The notes: generated by a model not told the origin, from the sequence alone. 64,000 nucleotides of DNA from Pseudobutyrivibrio sp. YE44 (GCF_900104335.1 NZ_FMXT01000004.1:62001-126000); one strand, 5' to 3'. Positions 7,743 through 16,524 are shown, numbered from the stretch's first letter. Numbers and translations: made by a program.

Positions 7743-8057
7743 CTATTTCTTTTTCTTTGGTTCTGGAAGCTCATCATACATAGCATCCAAAAGTTCTTTT
7801 AAAAATTCTCTATTATCAACTTCATCCACCAAAAGCATTTCTTTTGCCCCTTCATAAGGGAGTTCCAACGAACCATCTGGCATCATTTCTTTTGCCGCTT
7901 TGGCATTCTTCACAAGGAAGCGATCATCATAAATGCCGCCAACAATCTTCCCCTTATAATAAATGATATACTCCCCCATCATTGCTTTATATGATATATC
8001 ATCCAAATCTGAAAGTTGTTCTAAAATAAAATCTAAGTATTCTTTGCTTGATGCCAT
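7743..8057 (-). CDS. TfoX/Sxy N-terminal domain protein
   Basis: A 104-residue protein matching the TfoX N-terminal domain: MGEYIIYYKGKIVGGIYDDRFLVK followed by an acidic section and a basic tail PEPKKKK. In gamma-proteobacteria TfoX/Sxy promotes competence gene expression. The short Firmicute versions have no established role and are common on small accessory islands. It precedes the small membrane protein gene by 28 bases in the same direction. Confidence 0.78.
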   Translation of the reverse strand: MASSKEYLDFILEQLSDLDDISYKAMMGEYIIYYKGKIVGGIYDDRFLVKNAKAAKEMMPDGSLELPYEGAKEMLLVDEVDNREFLKELLDAMYDELPEPKKKK

Positions 8058-8237
8058 ATCAATCCCCTCTGCAACCTTGAATTTGCGCGATTAACTTCCG
8101 ATATTATGCACCAACTCCCTGGCAGATGGAGCGTTTTACTGTAATATATTTTCCCTATTATCTTTTATCGTACTCATGGCAGATGCCTCAATTTCCTCAG
8201 TATATTAATCTCCGCAGATGTTACAGGTATATGTACA

Positions 8238-8336
8238 CTATCCAAGGACCAGCTCCGATAAATCTCCGGTTCCCACAACTAAGGCATCGTTCATGTTTGC
8301 AGCCGCAATCTGAATAATATGGTTTTCATGCTTCAT
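8238..8336 (-). pseudogene. Fragment of glutamine-dependent NAD+ synthetase (nadE)
   Basis: A 32-codon ORF reads MKHENHIIQIAAANMN followed by DALVVGTGDLSELVLG and a stop. IGTGDLSE(L)xLG is a hallmark of glutamine-dependent NadE, just after the ATP-binding region of the synthetase domain. The usual WxTYNGDHMxxY continuation is missing, so only a fragment remains. The ORF start overlaps the stop of the flavodoxin-like gene as ATGA. The remaining bases to about 8058 give no clear NadE sequence in any frame. I read it as a decayed gene piece. A translated fused tail cannot be excluded. Confidence 0.6.
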
Positions 8337-9436
8337 TTAGTCTCCATTCCTCGCTTCATTCCGGAATTAGCTGCAAAGAAATACATGAAACGCGGAAATT
8401 TATATGCACTGGTGTAAATATCTGAAGAATTATCAGATTTGTTTATCCTTTCTCCGAGTGTTACAAGGCTGTCATATACATTCTTTCCCGGGCCATTGCT
8501 ACCATACTTGATCACAGAACCCATCATTCCGCCACCACCAATGGCAACACCACCACAATATTCTATACCACATGCTTTGCACCAGTCCTTAACCATGCTC
8601 ATAAGATTTGCAAGCTGCCTGCTTTCATAAAAGCCCATATTTGAAACAACATAGACTTTCTTGTCATAAACGCAATGCTTTTCAAAAAGCTCCATAAGTC
8701 TGACCACCTGAGATGGAAGACCGTCGACATATAAGGGCATTCCGAAAACAAGCTTCTCTCCTGTCATCAGAATATCAACAAGCTCGTCTAGCTTATTTTC
8801 GTACGAGGTCAAATTAATAATGGTCGCATCATCCACCAGTTGTCCCGCGATCACATCCAAGAACTTTTTAGAATTAGCATTCTCACCGCGAAGACTGCAG
8901 TTTATGAGAATTGTCTTTCCCACAACCACTGACTCTTTTTCTTGCCCAACAACTTTCTCCGCCTGACATTCCTCGAAGCTGACATCTTCAGGCTTTGTAT
9001 TAAGGTTTTTTGCTACGGCCTCCACGTACTTGCAGGCCTTCGCCTTATCTTCCACGGTAAGATCTGCCCCTCTGAACACAAATCGGATTTTCTTATGCTC
9101 TTTATATCTGGGTTTGTGATGCATTTCACCTTTATAAATGCGGAAAAAAGGTAGCAAATAGCCGATACTTCTATCCATAACATTCTTTATAAATCCGCTA
9201 AATCCACCATAGGTATATTTACTGATAATAAGAACTTCATCAGCCTCATGGATGAGTTTACCCATCTGGTCATAGCCATCCTTGATAACACACTGACCAG
9301 GAGTTTTGAGCCAGCATCCAAAACATCCAATGCAAGGCCTTATATTCCCATCATCTGAAATGATTTTCCATCCCTCATAATTAGTTGCTACTTTACTCCA
9401 TTCTTCATTGTTATAATCATGAATTAAAAGTTTCAT
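8333..9436 (-). CDS. Two-domain flavodoxin/NADPH-FMN-reductase-like protein
   Basis: A 367-residue protein with two flavodoxin-like halves. Residues 1-165 carry IRPCIGCFGCWLKTPGQC and EADEVLIISKYTYGGFSGF, the usual Cys-rich loop and FMN-loop region of this oxidoreductase family. Residues about 172-340 start TILINCSLRGENANSKKFL, a second flavodoxin fold with LVFGMPLYVDGLPSQVVR and an IGGGGMMGS loop. It probably binds FMN and transfers electrons to an unknown acceptor. It is located inside the tRNA-Leu element and has no coupled partner except the nadE fragment at its end. Confidence 0.78.
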   Translation of the reverse strand: MKLLIHDYNNEEWSKVATNYEGWKIISDDGNIRPCIGCFGCWLKTPGQCVIKDGYDQMGKLIHEADEVLIISKYTYGGFSGFIKNVMDRSIGYLLPFFRIYKGEMHHKPRYKEHKKIRFVFRGADLTVEDKAKACKYVEAVAKNLNTKPEDVSFEECQAEKVVGQEKESVVVGKTILINCSLRGENANSKKFLDVIAGQLVDDATIINLTSYENKLDELVDILMTGEKLVFGMPLYVDGLPSQVVRLMELFEKHCVYDKKVYVVSNMGFYESRQLANLMSMVKDWCKACGIEYCGGVAIGGGGMMGSVIKYGSNGPGKNVYDSLVTLGERINKSDNSSDIYTSAYKFPRFMYFFAANSGMKRGMETK

Positions 9437-9634
9437 TATACTTCCCCATTTTTTTCTCCATAATAAGCTCTACATAGTGCATTTTACTGAAATATAATTT
9501 GCCTCTAAAAATTTCGATTTGTTTACATTATTATGCCCTTATAAATGTCTATACATTGTTTTGCTACTATAAAAGAATACAATAATATACTCAAAAATCC
9601 AAATATGACTTTTATTTAGGCATATTATATGTTC

Positions 9635-9667
9635 AAAAAAGAGAGCATCTCATGCTGAGTGCTCTCT
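9635..9667 (-). terminator. Intrinsic terminator after the toxin gene
   Basis: Stem AGAGAGCA/TGCTCTCT with an inner CTC/GAG, followed on the minus strand by six T. The rest of 9437-9710 shows no gene. Confidence 0.8.
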
Positions 9668-9710
9668 AATAAACCTAATCTATTATACTTATAGAAAATA
9701 GTTTATGCCG

Positions 9711-10046
9711 TTAATCAAAAGTATAGCTCGTAGTTTCTCGTAAAATCTTTTGCCAATCGCGTTCGTGCCGCAAAACCCTAACGACATATACTTTCTCCTC
9801 CTCATCATCCACAAAATAGAAGATGATTGAAGGTTTGAATACTTTCTTTAAAATGAGCTTCTTTCTATAAAAGATACCAGTTCCACGATTAGATTTAAAT
9901 TTCCAACTTAAACTAGAAATCACATCATCAATTTCATCATTGAACTGATCAGCTCTTTCTGTACCAAATCGTAGTTCAATATAATCAGAAATGTCAGCCA
10001 CGTCATAAACAGACTCGCGTGACCATATTACTTCATAGTTATCCAT
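9711..10046 (-). CDS. ParE/RelE-type toxin
   Basis: A 111-residue basic protein of the ParE/RelE toxin superfamily. Typical features are VIWSRESVYDVADISDYIELRFG at the start, then the strand pattern LKKVFKPSIIFYFVDDEEEKVYVVRVLRHERDW ending in the conserved R-V-L-H-x-R-D element. I choose the ATG at 10046, with AGGAG 9 bases upstream; the TTG at 10055 would lie directly on that site. It overlaps the upstream antitoxin gene by 8 bases. The target (gyrase or mRNA) is not predictable from sequence alone. Confidence 0.82.
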   Translation of the reverse strand: MDNYEVIWSRESVYDVADISDYIELRFGTERADQFNDEIDDVISSLSWKFKSNRGTGIFYRKKLILKKVFKPSIIFYFVDDEEEKVYVVRVLRHERDWQKILRETTSYTFD

Positions 10047-10233
10047 TTGCTGCAACTCCTATATTTACTTTTGCAGCACGGCGTTCTTTTCTAATACGTC
10101 TTACTTCTTCCATGGCCTGAGTATGAGTTAGTGTTCTTCCTGCCTCAATATCTTCAAGACCTCTATCTAGCATTCGAAGCAGATTAGGATCAACTTCAGA
10201 CGCATCCTGAATGGTAATATTTTTATCTATCAT
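10039..10233 (-). CDS. Antitoxin of the ParE/RelE-type pair
   Basis: A 64-residue acidic protein with MLDRGLEDIEAGRTLTHTQA followed by MEEVRRIRKERRA. The first part resembles the helix found in many antitoxins paired with ParE-like toxins; the basic C-terminal section may bind the toxin. It precedes and overlaps the toxin gene. Its start has GGAGG about 8 bases upstream. No clear DNA-binding fold is visible. The pair probably stabilises the integrative element. Confidence 0.75.
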   Translation of the reverse strand: MIDKNITIQDASEVDPNLLRMLDRGLEDIEAGRTLTHTQAMEEVRRIRKERRAAKVNIGVAANG

Positions 10234-10367
10234 TCTACTGCCTCCTTATAATCTATCTTGTATGCATATTATATCAAAAAATCTTGTTTTAGTCATCTGC
10301 CGATATATTAAATATATTTCAATTATTCACATCATCCCTGAACAGGTACCTTTGTTAGTTGGTATTT

Positions 10368-11795
10368 ATGAATAATATTGCTATCATTTTAGATATTTTT
10401 AACAGTCGTAAAGTAATAGAGGCACAAAGAGTGTCCTTGAATGTACAGCTTTCTTTAGGTATTATAGACGCTGACGGTGTCAGTAAAGAACTAAACTTGA
10501 TATCAAAGAAAGATAAAATTTTACGCGACAGGCTCGTATTTATGAGCCACACCACAAATGATGGCAAACCAAGATCAATAAGTCATCATGAACCAACACC
10601 AAGTAATCCCAAAGATTATTACATCACCAAAATGCCAGATGGTAAAAAGATTAAAGCAACAACCTATGAAGGATTATTAGAAAAGCTTTACGACTATTAT
10701 ACTACTGGCTTGAAGGATTACTCTCTAGAATCGGTTTTCAATGCTGCTCTTCATGAAAAAGCAGTTACTGAGAATCCAAAGGAAAATACTCTTGCTAAAA
10801 ATAGGGTAGATTTCAAGCACTACATTTCGAAGGAACTTGCGACGAAGGATATTAGAAAGATAACTGATATTTACCTGAAGCAGTACACTCAGGAATGGGT
10901 AAACAGAGATCATCCAAAGCAAAAAGCATTTTTTAGCTATAAGGGTGTCCTTAACCTTATATTTGGCTACGCATACGCTCATAAGATTATTCCTACTAAT
11001 CCTGTGTCTATGATTAAGAATAAGCCTTATATGAAATCCTGCGATACAAGAAAAGCTAAACCAGAAGAAAAAATTCTTTCTCCAGATGAGATTGAAATCA
11101 TCAAACAAGAAGTCAGATATCGAATGACTAAGAAGAAATGGGGAAGCTATTACATCAATGGCTATGCTGTACTTTTCGCTATTGAGACAGGTGTCCGTGT
11201 TGGTGAGCTCTGCGCTGTTAAGTGGGAAGATGTATCAGAAGATTCTATTCACTTCCACGCACAACAGCTTTCAAAAAGAGTTAATGGCAAGAAGGTTTAT
11301 TACTATGACACATGTACAAAGAATGAGAAGGGCATTTCTCAGGATGATAGAGAGTTTCCGCTTACTAAGAAAATCAAGAGCCTACTTCTTGAAATAAAAT
11401 ATAAGCAGGATGCTCTTGGAATTGATTCAGAATTTATTTTCTGCCATGAAGATGGTGACTGGATTAAAAAGGATGCATACGAGACTTTCCTTAGACGATT
11501 ATGTAAGTCAAAAGGTTTCCATGTAACCAATAACCATGCTCTTAGAATGTCGCTTAATTCAAATGTACTATTACCAATGGGGATTTCTGTTGCAGATAGA
11601 GCAGCAATGTTAGGTCATTCAATTCAGACCAATTTGCAGTTCTACAGCTTTGCAAAGAAAGACTACTTAGAAAATGTTAGAGATATACTGGACTCACAGG
11701 ACGATAGCAGTGAGGGAACCTTAGGGAACCTCTCAAAATCATCCCTTTTTCCAAAAAAAGAAAGCCCAGAAGCATTGATTTCTCAATGTTTCTAG
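10368..11795 (+). CDS. Tyrosine-type site-specific integrase
   Basis: A 475-residue recombinase that would integrate and excise the surrounding element. The C-terminal catalytic domain shows ETGVRVGELCAVKWEDV (first Arg), NNHALRMSLNS (HxxR), MLGHSIQTNLQFYSF (GHS and the nucleophilic Tyr). The middle region (about 115-210) has the SAM-like core-binding domain. The C-terminal tail is low complexity. An upstream TTG at 10359 is possible, but ATG at 10368 is preferred; both have weak ribosome sites. The gene ends 15 bases from the tRNA-Leu 3' end and is transcribed opposite to the rest of the element. Confidence 0.92.
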   Translation: MNNIAIILDIFNSRKVIEAQRVSLNVQLSLGIIDADGVSKELNLISKKDKILRDRLVFMSHTTNDGKPRSISHHEPTPSNPKDYYITKMPDGKKIKATTYEGLLEKLYDYYTTGLKDYSLESVFNAALHEKAVTENPKENTLAKNRVDFKHYISKELATKDIRKITDIYLKQYTQEWVNRDHPKQKAFFSYKGVLNLIFGYAYAHKIIPTNPVSMIKNKPYMKSCDTRKAKPEEKILSPDEIEIIKQEVRYRMTKKKWGSYYINGYAVLFAIETGVRVGELCAVKWEDVSEDSIHFHAQQLSKRVNGKKVYYYDTCTKNEKGISQDDREFPLTKKIKSLLLEIKYKQDALGIDSEFIFCHEDGDWIKKDAYETFLRRLCKSKGFHVTNNHALRMSLNSNVLLPMGISVADRAAMLGHSIQTNLQFYSFAKKDYLENVRDILDSQDDSSEGTLGNLSKSSLFPKKESPEALISQCF

Positions 11796-11809
11796 GCCTC
11801 TTAATACAA

Positions 11810-11894
11810 TGCGGAAGGCGGGACTTGAACCCGCACGCTCGCAATGAGCACAAGATCCTTAGTCTTGCTCGTCTGCCAGTTCCGACACTTCCGC
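11810..11894 (-). tRNA. tRNA-Leu (AAG), integration target copy
   Basis: An 85-nt cloverleaf with 7-bp acceptor stem GCGGAAG/CTTCCGC, discriminator A, a long variable arm (typical of Leu) and anticodon stem CAAGA/TCTTG around loop CTAAGGA. The anticodon is AAG, for CUU codons. CCA is not encoded. It is identical to the copy at 16562-16646 on the other strand. Its 3' end serves as the attachment site of the element at 7253-11830, which leaves the tRNA intact. Confidence 0.93.
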
Positions 11895-11934
11895 AAGAAC
11901 TTATTAAGTTCTGTTTGTCTCAACGACAAGACAT

Positions 11935-11963
11935 AATATATCAGAGAAACCGGCATGCGTCAA
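11935..11963 (-). promoter_or_regulatory. Promoter of the tRNA-Leu copy at 11810
   Basis: On the minus strand TTGACG (11958-11963), 17 bp, TATATT (11935-11940). The leader between -10 and tRNA is similar to that of the second copy (CTTGTCGT...AAGTTCT). Confidence 0.7.
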
Positions 11964-12008
11964 CGGTTTTTGACCAATTAAAGCGTCGAACTTTAGCGCG
12001 GTAAATCA

Positions 12009-12060
12009 GAAAATTCTGACAGCTTATTAAGACTATCAAAATCATAATAAACTGTCAGAA
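12009..12060 (-). terminator. Hairpin/terminator after the SGNH gene
   Basis: TTCTGACAG (12014-12022) pairs with CTGTCAGAA (12052-12060), with an inner TTATTA/TAATAA pairing, and a short T-run follows on the minus strand. A likely but weak terminator. Confidence 0.5.
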
Positions 12061-12066
12061 AACCAC

Positions 12067-12972
12067 CTACTCTACTATGGCATTATACAGTAAATATTGA
12101 TGCCATGGTTCGTAACATGAGCCCTTCAAATGAACACCATCCCCTGATAAGGATGCATCAAGATTTCCTTCCCCATCATCAATTGCATCATTGATATTTA
12201 AGAAGAAAACATGCTGACCGTCTGCAAGTGGAACCACCTCCATGTTTCTCACATTAATGCTTCCATTATTGTATATAGGGTCACCCTCACTCTTCTCCTT
12301 AGTTACAAACATGATGCTATTTATATAAATAATCGCATCAGGATTAATTGCTCGTATCCTATCGATTACATCTTTATAGGCCGCTGCATAGCTTTCGTTG
12401 GTACCTCGACCAAGCTCGTTAATTCCAACCTCCATATAGACCTTGGAGAACTGGACCTCAGAAAGAGCATCAAATATAGTAAGCTTCCTGCCGTCCTCCA
12501 TCTCTACCCACTCCTTCTCTTGGATGTCATAGATTGAAAGGGACTTCTTAGCAAAGAAAGTAGCTCTGGAATCAAGGGCTTCACAATACATTGAAAGACC
12601 AAGCATTCTTGAATCACCAATAAACACAGCATCGTTAAAGTAATCATCTGTAACTTGAGTAAAGCTTTTAGGCCTAGGTACTTCTGGTGTCTCTTCCTTT
12701 GAATCTCCTTGAGCTTCCTCCGAAGCATTATCCTCTTTTTTCTCATCTTTACTAGCAGACTTTGTTGCTTCCTTTACCTCTGGTGCCTTGTACTCTGACC
12801 AAGGATACACCCCCGAAGCTGCCGCCTTTAAAAGTGGTGCAACCATAGGTTCTTTTACAACACTAGTGGAGTAATCCGCATACTTAGTCGGCCTAAACCA
12901 AAAGCTGCATACTGATAATCCTATTGCACTTATTAATATCAATATCAAAAATAGAAGATGTCTAAATTTCAT
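12067..12972 (-). CDS. Membrane-anchored SGNH/GDSL hydrolase-fold protein
   Basis: A 301-residue extracytoplasmic protein. One N-terminal membrane helix (HLLFLILILISAIGLSVCSF) is followed by an acidic low-complexity stretch (about 65-105) and an SGNH domain. That domain has FIGDSRMLGL (block I Ser), EVGINELG (block III Asn) and SGDGVHLKGS (Asp-x-x-His). Partners of MBOAT proteins with this fold transfer or remove acetyl groups on cell-surface glycans. It lies 11 bases behind the MBOAT gene, so the pair probably O-acetylates a surface polysaccharide. Confidence 0.83.
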   Translation of the reverse strand: MKFRHLLFLILILISAIGLSVCSFWFRPTKYADYSTSVVKEPMVAPLLKAAASGVYPWSEYKAPEVKEATKSASKDEKKEDNASEEAQGDSKEETPEVPRPKSFTQVTDDYFNDAVFIGDSRMLGLSMYCEALDSRATFFAKKSLSIYDIQEKEWVEMEDGRKLTIFDALSEVQFSKVYMEVGINELGRGTNESYAAAYKDVIDRIRAINPDAIIYINSIMFVTKEKSEGDPIYNNGSINVRNMEVVPLADGQHVFFLNINDAIDDGEGNLDASLSGDGVHLKGSCYEPWHQYLLYNAIVE

Positions 12973-12983
12973 ATTCCATCCCT

Positions 12984-14513
12984 CTAAAAACGTAAATACA
13001 TAAATGGATTTCCTGCTGAATTTGCAAGACTAAATACAGCAAACCAAAACATTGCAAATAAGATAATAGTTGTAATCACATTATCCTTGTGCTTTCTATA
13101 TAAAGTCTGGATTCCAGGAATCACTAAAATCAATCCTAAAATAAGATATGGTAAATAAGCTGGCACAAAAAGGAAAACGTCTTTATTGTTTACAGCGATA
13201 CCATTATTTATAACTGGAAACAGTCGTAGGAAATAAGTTCCAATTTTTCTAACTGAATGTGTAGCAAAAATAACCCAGGTACAAGGAATAATCACAAGAA
13301 CATTTATCCTACCAACAATCTTGTATAAAGGCTGGCACTTTGAAATGAGAAATTTCTCCAAAGCAATAATGAAGAAAATCACCATAGCCCAAATTATATA
13401 ATTAAAATTTGCACCGTGCCAAAAGCCAGTTACAAGCCAAACCACCAAAAGATTTAGAAAGGTTCTAAAGCCACCCTTTCTGCTACCTCCAAGCGGAATG
13501 TAAATATAATCCTTAAACCAGCTTCCAAGAGTTGCATGCCAACGTCTGTAAAAATCTGAAATAGATACAGCATTATATGGCTGAATAAAGTTTTCAATGA
13601 AAGGAAAACCAAGCATAACACCAACACCTGCAGCCATAAGTGAATAGCCCCAGAAATCGAAGTACAAATTCATTGAATAGGTGTATGCACCAATCCATGC
13701 CATTGGAGTGGAAATACTTTCATATCCAATAGTTTTAAGCTCTTCCCAAAGAACCGCTAAATGATCAGCTATGATAACCTTCATAAAAAGACCAATTGCA
13801 AAATATTTTAAACCATCTCCTACATGGCTGAAAACATTATAAAGCTTAGAGCCTATTGATGGTGCCTGAATAACAGATGCACTACCTTCCTCTCCACCTT
13901 CTGATTTTACAGAAGTCTCAGTTGCATTTTCCAGATTAGCAATTTCTTGATTTACTTGTGATATATCAGATTTTAATTTTTCAACTAATTCTTCATCATC
14001 TTTCTCATCTGAAACAAACTCGACACTTATTGGATGTTTCTCCCACATTTGGTTTGCTGTAACAAAATCATATCGACTGATAGGTCCAGAGATAATCTGT
14101 GGAAACATAGTGAAATAAGTGGACATCTTTATGAAGTTCACCTGAGAGATCTTTCCTTTGTATAAATCAACCTGATATGAAATCATTTTGAAAACATAGA
14201 AGCTCAATCCAAGTGGAAGCAATATGCTGCTATCTAGACGGCCTGCTATTTTGAAGTCAATAAGCATACCTGCATCAAGGATGATAGCGGCAACCAGAGC
14301 AGCTCTGCTCTTCTTTGCAACAGACTTGGCCAAAAAGTAATTAATTATAGAAGCTGCTACCAAAACAGGAAGCATCATATAATCATTTACGGCATAAAAA
14401 ACAAGGCTTGCCAATAATAGCAAACATGGTCTGCACTTAGCTGGAAAAATATAATATATAATTAAAAAAAGGGGTAACGCCCTGAATATAAAGTTTAAAT
14501 CAGATAAAGTCAT
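12984..14513 (-). CDS. MBOAT-family O-acyltransferase
   Basis: A 509-residue polytopic membrane protein of the AlgI/DltB group, which moves an acyl group across the membrane. Key motifs are FPQIISGPISRYDF, NFIQPYNAVSISDFYRRWH and VTGFWHGANFNYIIW, with the conserved His. Between helices at about residues 165-215 there is an unusual hydrophilic, acidic insert (EKDDEELVEKLKSD, then a Glu/Gly/Ser-rich part) not expected in the family core. The donor is not known; there is no carrier protein gene in this cassette, so acetyl-CoA is likely. It is followed by its SGNH partner. Confidence 0.9.
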   Translation of the reverse strand: MTLSDLNFIFRALPLFLIIYYIFPAKCRPCLLLLASLVFYAVNDYMMLPVLVAASIINYFLAKSVAKKSRAALVAAIILDAGMLIDFKIAGRLDSSILLPLGLSFYVFKMISYQVDLYKGKISQVNFIKMSTYFTMFPQIISGPISRYDFVTANQMWEKHPISVEFVSDEKDDEELVEKLKSDISQVNQEIANLENATETSVKSEGGEEGSASVIQAPSIGSKLYNVFSHVGDGLKYFAIGLFMKVIIADHLAVLWEELKTIGYESISTPMAWIGAYTYSMNLYFDFWGYSLMAAGVGVMLGFPFIENFIQPYNAVSISDFYRRWHATLGSWFKDYIYIPLGGSRKGGFRTFLNLLVVWLVTGFWHGANFNYIIWAMVIFFIIALEKFLISKCQPLYKIVGRINVLVIIPCTWVIFATHSVRKIGTYFLRLFPVINNGIAVNNKDVFLFVPAYLPYLILGLILVIPGIQTLYRKHKDNVITTIILFAMFWFAVFSLANSAGNPFMYLRF

Positions 14514-14554
14514 CCTATTCTCCCTATTATTATTTCAGCATAAGTATAACCTAT

Positions 14555-14584
14555 TTAGGCGGTCCATCAAAGACCGCCTTAAGA
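14555..14584. terminator. Hairpin between the esterase and MBOAT genes
   Basis: TTTAGGCGGTC and GACCGCCTTAA form an 11-bp stem with a short loop. T-runs on either side are poor, so it may be an attenuator or RNA-processing hairpin rather than a full terminator. Confidence 0.4.
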
Positions 14585-14595
14585 ATATTTTAGCT

Positions 14596-16383
14596 TTATT
14601 TCAAACTTTTTTGATATTTATCGATGACTTGGTACAATTTTTCGTTAGGATCATCCACCATTTTTATTGTAGTATCAAGCTGAAGAAGCTGTTTCTGATT
14701 AGCTGAGCGCATTTTCCATTCTGGTAATCCCTCTCCATTTGGATTACCTGTCTTCGCAAAATTAACCCAATACTGTTGCATTATTTCGGAAAGGGCATAA
14801 TCCTCCTCATCATATAAACCAGGATGACGCCATAGATTTCCATATGCATATGGCAACTCACCTGCATGATAGTTAGACAAGACATTATTGGTCTTTGTAA
14901 AGTAGTATTCATAGGTAGGAACCTTCTGTTCAATCAAATAATTATTCCACAGATAATGAGAATAGCTAAACCAAATGGCTGAATAAGCTGTATTCAATGC
15001 CCCCTTTGCATCCCCCAAAGCATCAACTATAAAGTGTTGATCACGCTGTGGACTATCTGCCGGAACAAGCTTTGCCATCTCTGCAGCCTCATCCCCTATG
15101 GCTTCCGCCAATTTGCTTTCATAGTTTTCCGCAGTAGCCTTTGTGGTGAGCAGAAATGCATCTGCTTCCTTTACGTTAAAACCGTTAAGCAAAGCTTTCT
15201 CGTGATTTTCACCTTTTTCATAAGTTAAATATGGTTGTTCAACAATTGCATACCCATCAACTGTCATAGCAGTTTGCTCTGAATCATTTTTCAGAAGCTC
15301 CTCGGCTGAAAGATTTCTTAATTCTGCCGAAGACTTCACTCCAAATTGTTTTCTAACTTTCTCCCCTTCTTCTATTGCCTCTTCGTATTTACGAAATGTA
15401 TGAAAGGGTTCGATTGGAGTGATTCCACTTGATGCTGCAATGGCGTAATTGAACTTGTCCTTTGTAAGAGGTGAAACACAAAAGGCATTAACAGAAGACG
15501 CACCAGCAGACTCTCCTGCTATGGTGATTTGGTTAGGGTCACCACCAAAGCTAGCTATGTTATCTCTTACCCAGTTGAGAGCAGCAATCTGATCTAACAG
15601 ACCATAATTTCCAGTAGTTCCATTAGGTGACTCTTCCTTCAAATCTTCCGCTGCATAATATCCAAATACGTTTAGACGATATGCAAAGTTTACGAAGATA
15701 ACTCCACGCTTAGCCAAATCCTCCCCTCGATATTCTGTATAGGATGATTGCCCAGTGGAGAGACTTCCACCATGGATATAAAAGATTACCGGCAATGGCT
15801 CATCACCTGCATCAGCAGGAGCAAACACATTAAGGTATAAGCAATCCTCACTCATAGCTTCAACATACTCATCCCCAAACTTCACCTGATAATCATGCCA
15901 ACCTAAGATATGAGATACACTGTCAACTAAAGGATTATTTCTGACCTGCATTGCCATTGGGCCAAACTTGTCACAAGCTCTTATCCCTTCCCAACTTTCA
16001 GGATCCGCAGGCTCTTTAAATCTATGTTCGCCCACTGGGGGAGCTGCATAAGGAATTCCAGCATAGACCTTTACAGATTTATCTGCATTATACACACCTG
16101 TTAAATCGCCTTGAGCTACATGAACCACTTCTGTCATTTCTGGATTCTTGTTGTCTACAGCAGGAACATTTTTGTATGGTGGTGCGGTTAAAATATAATT
16201 CAAAATCAAGATAATCAAAAAGGCGCACCAAAGTATAAGGGGCTTCTTTATTCTTGAATGAGCAAAAAACATTCCAGCCATAGCTATAAGTGCAACGCCC
16301 CACCCCAATAATATATTTTTTGATAATTCCAAAAGGATTATATATAGAATTGTTACGATAACTAGAAGGATTGAAAAAGCCAT
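14596..16383 (-). CDS. Membrane-anchored type B carboxylesterase
   Basis: A 595-residue protein. Residues 1-70 contain three to four hydrophobic segments ending near NYILTAPPYKN, an unusual membrane anchor for this family. The rest is a full carboxylesterase/para-nitrobenzyl-esterase domain: AGIPYAAPPVGEHRF, EDCLYLNVFAP, the oxyanion region YIHGGSLSTG, the nucleophile elbow TIAGESAGASSV, and late NYHAGELPYAYGN with the likely catalytic His. The catalytic domain should face outward. It precedes the MBOAT and SGNH genes in the same direction, suggesting that it trims or edits esters made by them. Substrate unknown. Confidence 0.85.
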   Translation of the reverse strand: MAFSILLVIVTILYIILLELSKNILLGWGVALIAMAGMFFAHSRIKKPLILWCAFLIILILNYILTAPPYKNVPAVDNKNPEMTEVVHVAQGDLTGVYNADKSVKVYAGIPYAAPPVGEHRFKEPADPESWEGIRACDKFGPMAMQVRNNPLVDSVSHILGWHDYQVKFGDEYVEAMSEDCLYLNVFAPADAGDEPLPVIFYIHGGSLSTGQSSYTEYRGEDLAKRGVIFVNFAYRLNVFGYYAAEDLKEESPNGTTGNYGLLDQIAALNWVRDNIASFGGDPNQITIAGESAGASSVNAFCVSPLTKDKFNYAIAASSGITPIEPFHTFRKYEEAIEEGEKVRKQFGVKSSAELRNLSAEELLKNDSEQTAMTVDGYAIVEQPYLTYEKGENHEKALLNGFNVKEADAFLLTTKATAENYESKLAEAIGDEAAEMAKLVPADSPQRDQHFIVDALGDAKGALNTAYSAIWFSYSHYLWNNYLIEQKVPTYEYYFTKTNNVLSNYHAGELPYAYGNLWRHPGLYDEEDYALSEIMQQYWVNFAKTGNPNGEGLPEWKMRSANQKQLLQLDTTIKMVDDPNEKLYQVIDKYQKSLK

Positions 16384-16495
16384 TTGTTCTACCTCGTCTT
16401 TCGATTGAAAGCTACTTATTCAAGGATAATATTTCACCTCAAATGGGTTATATATCATCTTACAAAAAAAATATGAAAAAAATGTAATTTAGGTG

Positions 16496-16524
16496 TTGAC
16501 TCTAAGTAGATACTCTGATATTAT
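16496..16524 (+). promoter_or_regulatory. Promoter of the second tRNA-Leu copy
   Basis: TTGACT (16496-16501), 17-bp spacer, TATTAT (16519-16524), about 38 bases before the tRNA. Confidence 0.75.

Larger units (their letters stand above)
7253..11830 (+). mobile_element. Integrative element in the 3' end of tRNA-Leu(AAG)
   Basis: A 20-bp sequence at 7253-7272 (GCGGATGGCGGGACTTGAAC) matches 11811-11830, the 3' end of the intact tRNA-Leu gene, at 19 of 20 positions in direct orientation. The integrase gene ends 15 bases from the tRNA copy, the classic arrangement for tyrosine-recombinase islands that use a tRNA 3' end as attB. Between the repeats lie a small membrane protein, a TfoX-like protein, a nadE fragment, a flavodoxin-like protein, a toxin-antitoxin pair and the integrase. 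No relaxase or capsid gene is present, so it is a small island that likely needs help to move. Confidence 0.75.

Noticed and set aside
12504..12746. 80-codon minus-strand ORF inside the SGNH gene
   Set aside because: Alternate frame of the acidic linker region; Arg/Lys-rich by frame shift of Glu/Lys codons.
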